A stretch of 44,921 nucleotides of DNA from a bacterium (GTDB lineage Bacteria; Acidobacteriota; Polarisedimenticolia; Polarisedimenticolales; Polarisedimenticolaceae), in NCBI GenBank assembly GCA_024226515.1, contig JAAELQ010000127.1:1-44921 (forward strand), in the 5' to 3' direction. This document shows, piece by piece, positions 1 through 7,602 of this stretch. The notes under the pieces were generated by a model. That model was not told the DNA's origin, did not search any database, and was given only the letters and a program-made list of their open reading frames with translations. The translations under genes were made by a program, and so were the position numbers. How positions within the stretch are numbered: the first letter of the stretch is position 1; each line of letters opens with the position of its first letter.

Positions 1-213
1 GCCGCGGATGTGGTTTTCTGGGGGTCTGTACGGCTAACTATGACTTAGGCTGCGAGTTGTAGATTCGGGAAGAGTGCGAAGCCTGCAGCCTATTCTCGGT
101 ACGCATTCTAGTCCATTTCTCGCGCGCCATTGAAAACGCACGAACTGCGGCACAGCACTTCCAAGAGGATACCGAGCAAGTCTGCAGCATAGGACGAGGG
201 AGCGTCGGAGAAG
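1..213. other. Left-edge non-coding stretch, lower GC
   Basis: This stretch lies downstream of the mutS2 stop codon. It is visibly less GC-rich than the rest of the window and holds no convincing gene, tRNA or terminator. A short open frame on the plus strand ends with a TAG at 46-48 and could be the last codons of a gene outside the window. Fifteen codons are too few to call it. Confidence 0.4.
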
Positions 214-2637
214 TCAAACGCCCTTCAACTCAACGATCGTCGCGCCGTCCCCGCCCTCGCCCTGCCGCCCGGGCCGCTGCTTCTTCACGTGCACGTGCCG
301 CACGAGGAACTCGCGCGTAGCGCGCTTCAGCCGCCCGGTGCCGTGGCCGTGGACGATGCGCACCTCGGAGTGGCCGGCGACGGACGCCTGGTCGAGGAAC
401 TGGTCGATCTCGTCGACCGCCTCGTCCACGGTCTTGCCCAGCAGGTGCAGCTCGGCCGGCGTGTCCGGCTCCAGCGTCGGCCCGCCGCCGGAGGGCACCG
501 CGGGACGTGTGGGCGGCTTCGGCTCGGGCGCTGCCGGCGCACCGCCCGGCTGCACGCGCAGCTCGGCGCGGTTCACGGTAAACGGGATGCGCCCCAGCTC
601 GACCTCGACCTTGGTGCCGCGCACGGCCAGCACGCGGCCGCGCTTGCCGAGGTTGCGCACCAGCACCTCCATCCCCTCCTCGACGCTCTCGGGTTCGACC
701 CAGCCGGACGACTCGTCGGCCTCGCTGCGTGGAACCAGCTCGGCGCGCGTGCGCGACTGGTCCATGCGTAGGCGGTTCTCGAGACGGCCGATGCGGCGCG
801 ACTCACGGTCGCGCTCGCGCCGGTCCTTGATCTCGGCCAGGCCCTTCTTCGCGGTACTGCGGAACGCGCCGAGGGCCTGGGCCAGCGCGCGCTCGACGCG
901 CGTGGACCGGTCGCGTTCCTGTTCCACGGCCTCGGACTCGAGCCGCAGGCGCGTGCGCGCCAGCTCGGCCTCGCGCTCGGCGACTTCCTCGTGGCGGCCC
1001 TCGAGCTCGGCCGTCAGGCGCCGCAGGCGCTCGAAGTAGTTCTCGGACTGCTGCGCGTCGCTGCCCATGCACTCGCGGGCGCGCTCGATGACGTCGGCGT
1101 CCAGGCCGAGGCGCTCGGCGATCGAGAGACCCGCGGAGACGCCCGCGGCGCCGCCGAGGATGCGATAAGTCGGGCGCAGCCGGTCGGTGTCGAACTCCAT
1201 CGCGGCGCTCTCGACCTCGTCGTTGTCGAAGGCCCAGGTCTTCACCGAGCCGTGATGCGTCGTCACGGCCGCCGTCACGCCGGCCGTGGCGGACAGCTTC
1301 TCCAGCACGGCCTGCGCCAGCGCGGCGCCCTCGGTCGGCTCGGTGCCCGTACCGATCTCGTCGAACAGCATCAGCACCGGGGGGCGCAACGCCCCGAGGA
1401 ACTCGACGGTCGAACGCACGTGCGCCGAGAACGTCGACAGGTCGGCGTCGATCGACTGGTGGTCGCCGATGTCGGCGCGCAGCTGGCGGTACAGCGGCAG
1501 CCGCACGCGCTTCGCCGGGACGGGGATCCCGCTCTGCGCCATCAACACGGTCAGCCCCAGCGTCTTCAGCGCGACGGTCTTGCCGCCGGTGTTGGGCCCC
1601 GAGACGACCAGCACGCGGTCGAAGGGTTCGATCTCCAGTCGCAGCGGAACGCACTCGCCGCCGCGCTCGGCCAGCAGGCGTTCCAGCAACGGATGGCGCA
1701 CGTCGGTCAGGGCGACGGGTTCGCCCTCGCCAACGACGGGGGCGACGGCCTCGGTGTCGCGCGCGAACAGCGCCCGCGCCTGCCAGCCGTCGACGACGGC
1801 CAGCGCGTCCAGCGCGTCGTGCAGCTCGTCCAGTCGCTCGCGAAACGCGTCCGACCAGTCGGCGAGGATGCGCTGCTCCTCCTCACGCTCTTCCTCGCCC
1901 AGCCGTACCCACTCGTTGTTCAGCTCGACCGTCTCCAGCGGCTCGACGAACTGTGTCGCGCCGGAGGAGGAGGTCGCGTGCACGATGCCGCGCACCGGCT
2001 TCGGCGAGTCCGAGCGCACGGGGATGACGTAGCGGCCGTTGCGCTGGGTGACGAAGTCGTCCTGGATCACGCTCTCGGCGCCGGGCTTGCGCAGCATGCG
2101 CGCCAGCTTGTTCTGCAGATCCTCGCCCGCCTTGCGCCGCCGACGCCGGATGCGCGCCAGCCCGGGGCTCGCGTCGTCCGCCAGGCGTCCGTCGGGCTCG
2201 ATGCCGCGCAACACCTCGGCGGCCTCGAGCCCCAGGTCGGGCAATCGACTCCCCTGTTCGCGCAGGCGCGGATAGGAGTCGGCGGCGAGGCGGATCAGCG
2301 TGTCGCGCAGCTCGGCGGCGGCGTGCGCCACGGCGGCCAGGCCGCGCAGCGACGTCGCGTCGAGGCGCATCCCGGCCAGGGACAGCGCCCGCGCGGCCTC
2401 CTCGGGGTCGGGCAGGCCCGAGGGCACGGGGGTGGCGCGCTCGGCCAGCAGGCGCTCGACCTCGCGCACGGACTCCAGCTCGTGACGGATGCGCTGTTCG
2501 TCGCACACCGGTCGCAGCGCCAGCACGCGACGCGCGCCCGGCGCGGTCCGCGCCAGTCCGGCGAGCCATTCGAGCAGTTCGTCGAACTGCAGCGCTCGTC
2601 GAGTCTCGGGATCGACGTCGAGATCGTGCGGGTTCAC
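214..2637 (-). CDS. mutS2: MutS2 family endonuclease/ATPase (Smr domain)
   Basis: MutS2 is a MutS-like ATPase that binds branched DNA and suppresses recombination; in some bacteria it also splits collided ribosomes. The 807-residue length is normal for the family. A core and clamp region is followed by the ATPase domain with Walker A GPNTGGKT near residue 345 and Walker B MLFDEIGTGTEPTEG near 425. A charged helical arm comes next, then a KOW-like segment, then a C-terminal Smr nuclease domain (about 730-800) with LHLLG and the HGHGTG motif. There is no N-terminal mismatch-recognition domain, which separates it from MutS. The start is GTG with GGAG six bases upstream; this ribosome site lies inside the palindrome CCGGAGTCTCCGG at 2637-2649. 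It is the last gene of the folB-to-mutS2 run. Confidence 0.96.
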   Translation of the reverse strand: MNPHDLDVDPETRRALQFDELLEWLAGLARTAPGARRVLALRPVCDEQRIRHELESVREVERLLAERATPVPSGLPDPEEAARALSLAGMRLDATSLRGLAAVAHAAAELRDTLIRLAADSYPRLREQGSRLPDLGLEAAEVLRGIEPDGRLADDASPGLARIRRRRRKAGEDLQNKLARMLRKPGAESVIQDDFVTQRNGRYVIPVRSDSPKPVRGIVHATSSSGATQFVEPLETVELNNEWVRLGEEEREEEQRILADWSDAFRERLDELHDALDALAVVDGWQARALFARDTEAVAPVVGEGEPVALTDVRHPLLERLLAERGGECVPLRLEIEPFDRVLVVSGPNTGGKTVALKTLGLTVLMAQSGIPVPAKRVRLPLYRQLRADIGDHQSIDADLSTFSAHVRSTVEFLGALRPPVLMLFDEIGTGTEPTEGAALAQAVLEKLSATAGVTAAVTTHHGSVKTWAFDNDEVESAAMEFDTDRLRPTYRILGGAAGVSAGLSIAERLGLDADVIERARECMGSDAQQSENYFERLRRLTAELEGRHEEVAEREAELARTRLRLESEAVEQERDRSTRVERALAQALGAFRSTAKKGLAEIKDRRERDRESRRIGRLENRLRMDQSRTRAELVPRSEADESSGWVEPESVEEGMEVLVRNLGKRGRVLAVRGTKVEVELGRIPFTVNRAELRVQPGGAPAAPEPKPPTRPAVPSGGGPTLEPDTPAELHLLGKTVDEAVDEIDQFLDQASVAGHSEVRIVHGHGTGRLKRATREFLVRHVHVKKQRPGRQGEGGDGATIVELKGV

Positions 2638-2655
2638 CGGAGACTCCGGCGAGAC

Positions 2656-2678
2656 CTAGAAGCCTCTCGGGCTTCTAG
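2656..2678 (-). terminator. Hairpin between hfq and mutS2
   Basis: CTAGAAGCC and GGCTTCTAG form a perfect 9-bp stem with a 5-base loop, nine bases after the hfq stop. No U-run follows on the minus strand, so it may be a weak terminator, an RNA-stabilising 3' end or a processing site rather than a full intrinsic terminator. Confidence 0.45.
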
Positions 2679-2686
2679 CCTCCGTT

Positions 2687-2986
2687 TCAGCGGTGCGGCG
2701 GCCGTCCGCCTGCACCCGACGGACCGCGTCGCTCGCCTGGAGGGCCGTCGTTGCGCACCGAGGGGCTGACGGTTGAGACGGCGTGCTTGAACACCATCAT
2801 CTCGCCGTGGTGGTTCTCGAGAAGCAGGGTGAACTTGTCGAAGGACTTGAGCTTGCCGATCAGCTTCTTGCCGTTGCTGAGAAACACGGTGATCGGCGCC
2901 CCGCCCTTGCGAGCAGCGTTGAAGAACTGATTTTGAAGATTCTGCGACTCGTTTTCCAACGCCCTTCCCTCCGCAGTGCTACTCAT
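2687..2986 (-). CDS. hfq: RNA chaperone Hfq
   Basis: Hfq forms a hexameric Sm-like ring that pairs small RNAs with mRNAs. The 99-residue protein has the family core: the N-terminal helix around QNLQNQFFNAAR, the Sm1 strands with VFLSNGKKLIGKL, and the Sm2 signature VFKHAVSTV near residues 65-73, where enterobacterial Hfq has YKHAISTV. The C-terminal tail, about 22 residues, is short and rich in Gly, Pro and Arg. I chose the ATG at 2986 because it overlaps the miaA stop (ATGA) and gives the canonical N-terminus. The same frame stays open far upstream inside miaA, but that extension is a shadow. The miaA-hfq order is the widely conserved one. Confidence 0.97.
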   Translation of the reverse strand: MSSTAEGRALENESQNLQNQFFNAARKGGAPITVFLSNGKKLIGKLKSFDKFTLLLENHHGEMMVFKHAVSTVSPSVRNDGPPGERRGPSGAGGRPPHR

Positions 2987-3957
2987 GACTGGCGCGGAGT
3001 ATACCACTTCCGCGTGTTCCACAAACCGATCGCTTCGCGGGCGATCTCCTCTCCGTCGCGCGCCGCGTCGATCCAGTTGACGTCCGGCTCCTTGCGAAAC
3101 CAGGTGCGCTGCCGCTTCGCGTAGCGCCGCGTGTTCCGCTGTACATCGGGCACGACCCCGAGCGGGTCCTCCCCCGCCCCGATCGCGGCCAGCACCTCGC
3201 GGTAGCCGATCGCCTTGAAGGCGTTTGCGCCGGGCGGCACGCCGCGGGCCAGCAACTCGCGCACCTCGCCCACCAGCCCGGCGTCGAAGAAGCGCTGCAC
3301 GCGGGCGTCCAGCAACGACCGCAGGCGCTCGCGGTCCATGGTGAGCCCGATCTTCAGGCTGGGATAGCGCTCGCGGTCGGCGCCCCAGGTGCCGCGTTCG
3401 TGAAGCAGTTCGCTCCACGTCCGGCCCGACGTCAGGGCCAGCTCGATCGCGCGGATCAGCCGCTGGAGATCGCTGGGCAGGATCCGCTCGGCCGAGGCCG
3501 GGTCCAGACGGACCAGCCAGCGGTGCAGCGCCTCGCTGCCCCGACGCTCGGCGACACGGCGCAGTCGGAGGCGCAGTTCGTCGTCCCGCGCGGGCGCCGA
3601 GACGACGCCGCGCAGCAGTCCGCGCAGGTACATGCCGCTGCCGCCGGCCACGAGCGGCACGTTGCCGCGGGCCGCGATCTCGGCGACGGCACTCTCGGCG
3701 CGCCGCACGTAGTCGTGCAGCGTCAGCTCGGCCGTAGGATCCAGGTCGTCGACGAGGTGGTGCGGTACCCGGCGCAGCTCGTCGGCGGTGGGCTTGGCGG
3801 TCCCCAGATCGAAGCCGCGATACACCTGCAGCGCGTCGCAGCCGACGACCTCGCCACCCAGCGCCTCCGCCAGCCGGACGGCCAGGGCCGACTTGCCCGT
3901 CCCGGTCGGACCGAGGACGACCAGCAGCCTCGGCGGCGCGGGTGAATCCTCCCGCAT
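2983..3957 (-). CDS. miaA: tRNA dimethylallyltransferase MiaA
   Basis: MiaA transfers a dimethylallyl group to N6 of A37 in tRNAs that read UNN codons. The 324-residue length is usual. The P-loop GPTGTGKS is at residues 16-23. The substrate loop reads CDALQVYRG (40-48), where most homologues have DSMQVYRG, so the usual Ser is Ala. GTAKPT and GGSGMYLRGLLRG follow, the latter lining the prenyl donor site, and the C-terminal half holds the basic tRNA-binding part. The stop overlaps the hfq start by 4 bases and the gene begins 7 bases after the spoIID-like stop, so it belongs to the same transcript. Confidence 0.97.
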   Translation of the reverse strand: MREDSPAPPRLLVVLGPTGTGKSALAVRLAEALGGEVVGCDALQVYRGFDLGTAKPTADELRRVPHHLVDDLDPTAELTLHDYVRRAESAVAEIAARGNVPLVAGGSGMYLRGLLRGVVSAPARDDELRLRLRRVAERRGSEALHRWLVRLDPASAERILPSDLQRLIRAIELALTSGRTWSELLHERGTWGADRERYPSLKIGLTMDRERLRSLLDARVQRFFDAGLVGEVRELLARGVPPGANAFKAIGYREVLAAIGAGEDPLGVVPDVQRNTRRYAKRQRTWFRKEPDVNWIDAARDGEEIAREAIGLWNTRKWYTPRQS

Positions 3958-3964
3958 CGTCCCG

Positions 3965-6232
3965 TCAGGACCCGGGTGCGGCGATCTTGTCCGCGGAGAT
4001 ACGTTCCACGTCGACGCCGGTGTAATAGTGCGTCAGGATCTCGCGGTAGGTCGCGCCGCGCAACGCCATCCCGAACGCGCCCACCTGGCACAGACCCACG
4101 CCGTGCCCCCAGCCCTTGCCCGCGAAGACGACGGCCTTGATCCGCCCGCGATCGTCGCGCTGGATCTCGATCACGGTCAGGATCTCGCGCAGGTCGAGCA
4201 AGCGCCGGATGTCGAAGCCGCGCACGACCGTCGTGGCGTCGGTGCCGACGACCTTCAGCTCCTTCACCCGTCCGGATACGCCGCGCGAGACGACTACGAG
4301 GTCCTTCAGCCGTCCCACCGCGACACGCCGGTTGATCGCCGCCTCCAGCTTGTTGCGCGTCTTACGCACCTGCCACGAGTAGACCTTCGACGACCGGTCG
4401 TCCGAGACGCCGTTGACCGGCGCGACGACCTCGACGAAGTCCACGCGGCCCTTCGAGTTCGTGCGGTAGCGCACGTTGTCGTTGGGCCAGATCTCGAGCT
4501 CTTGCAGCGGTATCGCCTTGCCGCCCGAGCGGCTGAACAGATACGGCCGCTCGGCGAACGGCAAGCGGATCTCGCCCTTGCCCTTGAACAGCCGCAGACT
4601 GTTCTCACCCAGGCCGGAGACGGTCGCGGTCGCGAGGTCGAACGCGTCGTACGTGTCTCCGATGCGAGCCAGCACGGGGACCAGGCGCGCCGCGGTCGGA
4701 ACCTGTCGCACGCGAAACCCACCGTCCGCGTGCGGCGTCAGGCCGTCGATCGACGCCAGGTAGGCCAGCGCGCGGCGCTGGCTCAGCGGCAGCAGCGCGG
4801 CCTCCGGATCGCGCAGCAACGCGGGCAAATCCGCCTCGGAGATCAACACCTCGGCGCGCGAGCCCCAGCCGAGATCCGACAGCACGGCCGCGGCCGCGCC
4901 GCCCAGGTCGCCGACGGCGGCGGACTCGCCTGCGGGCGCGGGAAGCCCGGCCACGCGCGCGAGCCGTGTCGTCCACGCGCGCAACGTCAGGGCGTCGATG
5001 GGGCGCAACAGCGTTCGGTCGTCGAGCACGCCCGCGGCGCGCAGCAACGCCATGTCGCGCGTCACGTCGACGCCGCTCTCGTCCTGCAGCGGCACGACGG
5101 CGGCCCCGGCGACCGTCCTGCGCTGGGAGGCCAGCGCCTCGCCTTCCGCGTGGCACGGCACGCCCTTCAGGTACGGCTCGGTATGGTCGATGAAGACGTT
5201 GCTGCCGTCCTCGGTGTGCCCACCGCAGGTGGCGGTGTACAGCGCGGCGATCGGCTCCCCGTTCCACGTCGCGACCTCGCTCCGCGTCGTGGCGACGGCG
5301 CGATCGGACAGCGGGTGCTCGGCCGTGTATCCGCCGTAGACCTGGCAGCGCGGGCCGGCGCACAGATCGTAGCCGTCCTCCTCGAACTGACCGAGATTGG
5401 CGTAGGTGTACGTCCGTGCCGCGACCGCCTGGGCGCTCAACGCCTCGATGGCCGGCCACACCTCGGGACCCAGCTCGACGGGGACCACGCCGCGCAGGTA
5501 GGCCTCGATGCCGACCCAGTTGATCGCCTGCAGCGTGCCGAAGCGCGTGACGCGCAGCTCCATCACGCCACGATACTCGGTCTTGCCGACGCGGATGCGC
5601 CCGCCCTTCTTCGTCGGCTCGATTGCGATGCGCGTCAGTCCGGTGGCGAAGCTGTCGTACGACGCGTCGACCAGGCGCAGCGAGATGTTCTCGTACTCGT
5701 CGGCGGGCTCCTCGGCGATCCACAACGAGTCCATGCCCGACGCGCGCAGCTTCTCGACCAGCGGGTTCAACGCGACGCGGTTCGTCGCCCGGCCGACGCG
5801 CACGCGATAGGTTGCACGGTCGACGTCGTGACGCACGATGCCCGGCGCACCGCCGAGTCTCTCGACGCGCTTCAGTTCCGCTTCGGCGGCGCGGCGAGCG
5901 CCGAACGCGCCGACCTGCACGCGGTAGACTCGCGGGGCCTCTCCCTGAGGCCCGCCCTCGGCGACGACCGCGATCCGCCCGTCGAACGTGCCGCGCCACA
6001 ACGCCTTGCCCGTCGCGGGGTCGCTGACGCGCATCCCGCTCCTGCCCGAGACCTCGAGGGAGTGCCCCGAGTCGAGCCCGATGCGCACGACGGGCGGCCG
6101 CTCGCCGACCTTCGCGGCCAGACGTAGCAGGCGTTCGCCGGCGCCGTCGGCCAGCGCGCCCGGGACCGAGACTAGCGACAGTGCGAGCGCGAGCGCGAGC
6201 GCGAAGCCGATGCGGTGGCGCACAGGGTTCAT
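3965..6232 (-). CDS. SpoIID/LytB domain protein with SPOR-like domain and large insertion
   Basis: SpoIID-family proteins are lytic transglycosylases that act on peptidoglycan, often on denuded glycan strands. The 755-residue protein has an N-terminal signal peptide (about 1-29) and a SPOR-like repeat at about 102-172 (YRVQVGAFG and YRVRVGRA halves). The first SpoIID half (about 180-358) carries YLRGVVPVEL, with the likely catalytic Glu, and AQAVAARTY. The second half (about 620-745) ends in GKGWGHGVGLCQVGAFGMA and HYYTG. About 250 residues (365-615) interrupt the SpoIID fold, a much larger insertion than in Bacillus SpoIID. The ATG at 6232 overlaps the folE stop (ATGA) and gives a clean signal peptide. 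Probably exported and active in cell-wall remodelling or division; this role is inferred. Confidence 0.85.
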   Translation of the reverse strand: MNPVRHRIGFALALALALSLVSVPGALADGAGERLLRLAAKVGERPPVVRIGLDSGHSLEVSGRSGMRVSDPATGKALWRGTFDGRIAVVAEGGPQGEAPRVYRVQVGAFGARRAAEAELKRVERLGGAPGIVRHDVDRATYRVRVGRATNRVALNPLVEKLRASGMDSLWIAEEPADEYENISLRLVDASYDSFATGLTRIAIEPTKKGGRIRVGKTEYRGVMELRVTRFGTLQAINWVGIEAYLRGVVPVELGPEVWPAIEALSAQAVAARTYTYANLGQFEEDGYDLCAGPRCQVYGGYTAEHPLSDRAVATTRSEVATWNGEPIAALYTATCGGHTEDGSNVFIDHTEPYLKGVPCHAEGEALASQRRTVAGAAVVPLQDESGVDVTRDMALLRAAGVLDDRTLLRPIDALTLRAWTTRLARVAGLPAPAGESAAVGDLGGAAAAVLSDLGWGSRAEVLISEADLPALLRDPEAALLPLSQRRALAYLASIDGLTPHADGGFRVRQVPTAARLVPVLARIGDTYDAFDLATATVSGLGENSLRLFKGKGEIRLPFAERPYLFSRSGGKAIPLQELEIWPNDNVRYRTNSKGRVDFVEVVAPVNGVSDDRSSKVYSWQVRKTRNKLEAAINRRVAVGRLKDLVVVSRGVSGRVKELKVVGTDATTVVRGFDIRRLLDLREILTVIEIQRDDRGRIKAVVFAGKGWGHGVGLCQVGAFGMALRGATYREILTHYYTGVDVERISADKIAAPGS

Positions 6233-6813
6233 CCGTCGCCGCGTGTGGCGCCCCCGGAGAACAACGCCAGCGCCTCGGCCCGCGCCGCGGCGTCCGATTC
6301 GAGGACGCCCGACCCGGCCAGCGTGATCATGCGGCTGCCTTCCTTGCGCACGCCGCGCAGCGTCATGCAGGTGTGCTCGGCCTCGAACCGCGCCAGGACT
6401 CCGCGAGCGCACAGCGTCTCCTGCAGCGTCTCGACGACGGCGGCGGTCAGGTGCTCCTGCGTCTGCAGCCGCCTGGCGTGCGCGTCGACGACGCGGCCGA
6501 TCTTGCTCAGACCTGCGAGACGCTCGTCGGGCAGGTACGCCACGTCGGCGCGGCCGATGAACGGCAACAGGTGGTGCACGCAGACCGAAGAAAATCGAAT
6601 GCCGCGCACGACGACCGGTCCGGTGCCGCGCGGCGCCGCGGTCCACGACAGCTCGCCCGCCGGGTCCACGGCATATCCCGAGAGCAAGTCGTCGCACCAG
6701 GCGCGCGCAACGCGATCCGGCGTCCGATCCTGATCGTCACCCGGGAATCCGTGCGAAACACCGTCGAGAAACGCGCGAACGCCCTCGGCCATCTTCTCGC
6801 GGTCCATGCTCAT
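6229..6813 (-). CDS. folE: GTP cyclohydrolase I FolE
   Basis: FolE converts GTP to 7,8-dihydroneopterin triphosphate, the entry step for folate and, with QueD, for queuosine-type 7-deazapurines. The 194-residue protein carries the family core: VCVHHLLPFIGRADVAYLP (78-95), GLSKIGRVVD, RRLQTQEHLT and EAEHTCMTLRGV. The zinc ligands by homology are Cys78, His81 and Cys149. The usual CEHH motif is CVHH here, so the Glu is Val79. The ATG at 6813 overlaps the queD stop by 4 bases. An internal ATG two codons later (6807) is better spaced from the GGGGTGA ribosome site and could be the real start. Confidence 0.95.
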   Translation of the reverse strand: MSMDREKMAEGVRAFLDGVSHGFPGDDQDRTPDRVARAWCDDLLSGYAVDPAGELSWTAAPRGTGPVVVRGIRFSSVCVHHLLPFIGRADVAYLPDERLAGLSKIGRVVDAHARRLQTQEHLTAAVVETLQETLCARGVLARFEAEHTCMTLRGVRKEGSRMITLAGSGVLESDAAARAEALALFSGGATRGDG

Positions 6814-7157
6814 TCACCCCGGTAGACGACGGAGCACTTGCGCGTCTCGTGCAGCTCGATCTCGACCAGCCCATCCAGCCTGGGCAGCAGCCGGTTCCAG
6901 ATCCACACGGACATCACCTCCGCCGTCGGGTTATCCATGATGTCGTTGACGTTCTTGTGGTCCAGCAGGTCCACGACCTCGGCCTGGACCACGTGTTTCA
7001 GATCCGAGAAGTCGATCGCCAGGCCCGAGTGCGGATCCACGGGCCGGTCGACGCTGACCACCAGCCGGTACGAGTGACCGTGCGGGTCGCGGCACTTGCC
7101 CGGATGATGCGGAAGATGGTGGGCGGCCTCGAAGTCGAACTTGCGGCGGACGATCAC
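6810..7157 (-). CDS. queD: 6-carboxytetrahydropterin synthase / 6-pyruvoyl-tetrahydropterin synthase family (QueD)
   Basis: This family uses dihydroneopterin triphosphate from FolE; QueD makes 6-carboxytetrahydropterin for preQ0 and queuosine. The 115 residues include zinc ligands His13, His26 and His28 (AAHHLP and HGHSY), catalytic Cys22 in KCRD, GLAIDF, LDHKNVND, PTAEVMSVWIW and a C-terminal HET. The Cys rather than Glu at the catalytic site argues against a PTPS-III enzyme that would bypass FolB. FolB is in any case encoded next door. The GTG start at 7157 overlaps the folB stop (GTGA). The other queuosine genes are not in this window, so the pathway assignment rests on family knowledge. 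Confidence 0.88.
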   Translation of the reverse strand: MIVRRKFDFEAAHHLPHHPGKCRDPHGHSYRLVVSVDRPVDPHSGLAIDFSDLKHVVQAEVVDLLDHKNVNDIMDNPTAEVMSVWIWNRLLPRLDGLVEIELHETRKCSVVYRGE

Positions 7158-7531
7158 GACGTCTCGTCCGCGTTTCTCGTGCGCCGCAGCTCCACGCCGA
7201 CGGAGTCCACGATGCCGTCCAGCACGGGCGTCTCCTTGCGCACCTTGACCGCGACGTCGTCCACCGGGAAGTTGTCGAACAGCTGGTCGATCAGCGTCAC
7301 GGCGAACGACTCCAGCAGCTTGTGCGACGGGCCGCGTCCGACCTCGATCACCTTCTCGTGCACCTTGCGGTAGTCGATGGTGTCCCGCACGCGGTCGTGG
7401 CGCCCGGAGAGCTCGAGATCGGTTTCGAGGATGACGTCGACGGCGAGCCGGCAGCCGACCTGGCGTTCCATCTTGGTGAGACCGTGGAAGCCGTGGAACT
7501 TGATGCCTTCGAGGAAGATACGGTCGCGCAC
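7154..7531 (-). CDS. folB: Dihydroneopterin aldolase FolB
   Basis: FolB cleaves dihydroneopterin to 6-hydroxymethyl-dihydropterin and glycolaldehyde in folate synthesis. The sequence shows DRIFLEGIKFHGFHG at the start, an ERQVGC segment with the conserved Glu, IDYRKVHEKV, HKLLESFA and a late VRKETP holding the conserved Lys. I placed the start at the second of two adjacent GTG codons (7531), six bases after AAAGGA. That gives the typical N-terminus and 125 residues. A TTG at 7546 is the longest option but would put the ribosome site inside the gene. It is the first gene of its operon, directly behind a good promoter. Confidence 0.92.
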   Translation of the reverse strand: MRDRIFLEGIKFHGFHGLTKMERQVGCRLAVDVILETDLELSGRHDRVRDTIDYRKVHEKVIEVGRGPSHKLLESFAVTLIDQLFDNFPVDDVAVKVRKETPVLDGIVDSVGVELRRTRNADETS

Positions 7532-7556
7532 CACCGTTCCTTTCAATCAAGCCGGC

Positions 7557-7585
7557 AGTGTATTGTGCGCCCCTGGCGGTGTCAA
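7557..7585 (-). promoter_or_regulatory. Sigma-70-type promoter of the folB-mutS2 operon
   Basis: On the minus strand TTGACA (7585-7580, perfect -35) and TACACT (7562-7557, -10) are separated by exactly 17 bases. Transcription should start near 7550, about 20 bases before the chosen folB start. Confidence 0.8.
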
Positions 7586-7602
7586 ACGATCGGACGGGGC
7601 GC

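Noticed and set aside
991..2769. Plus-strand open frame of 592 codons opposite mutS2
   Set aside because: Antisense shadow of mutS2; no motif or ribosome site supports it.
2687..3418. 243-codon frame containing hfq
   Set aside because: The upstream 144 codons overlap miaA and have shadow composition; true Hfq starts at 2986.
3788..6127. Plus-strand open frame of 779 codons opposite the spoIID-like gene
   Set aside because: High-GC antisense shadow: Arg/Gln/His-rich translation with no family motif.
6180..6204. GCGAGC tandem repeats
   Set aside because: Codons for the Ala/Leu signal peptide of the spoIID-like protein.
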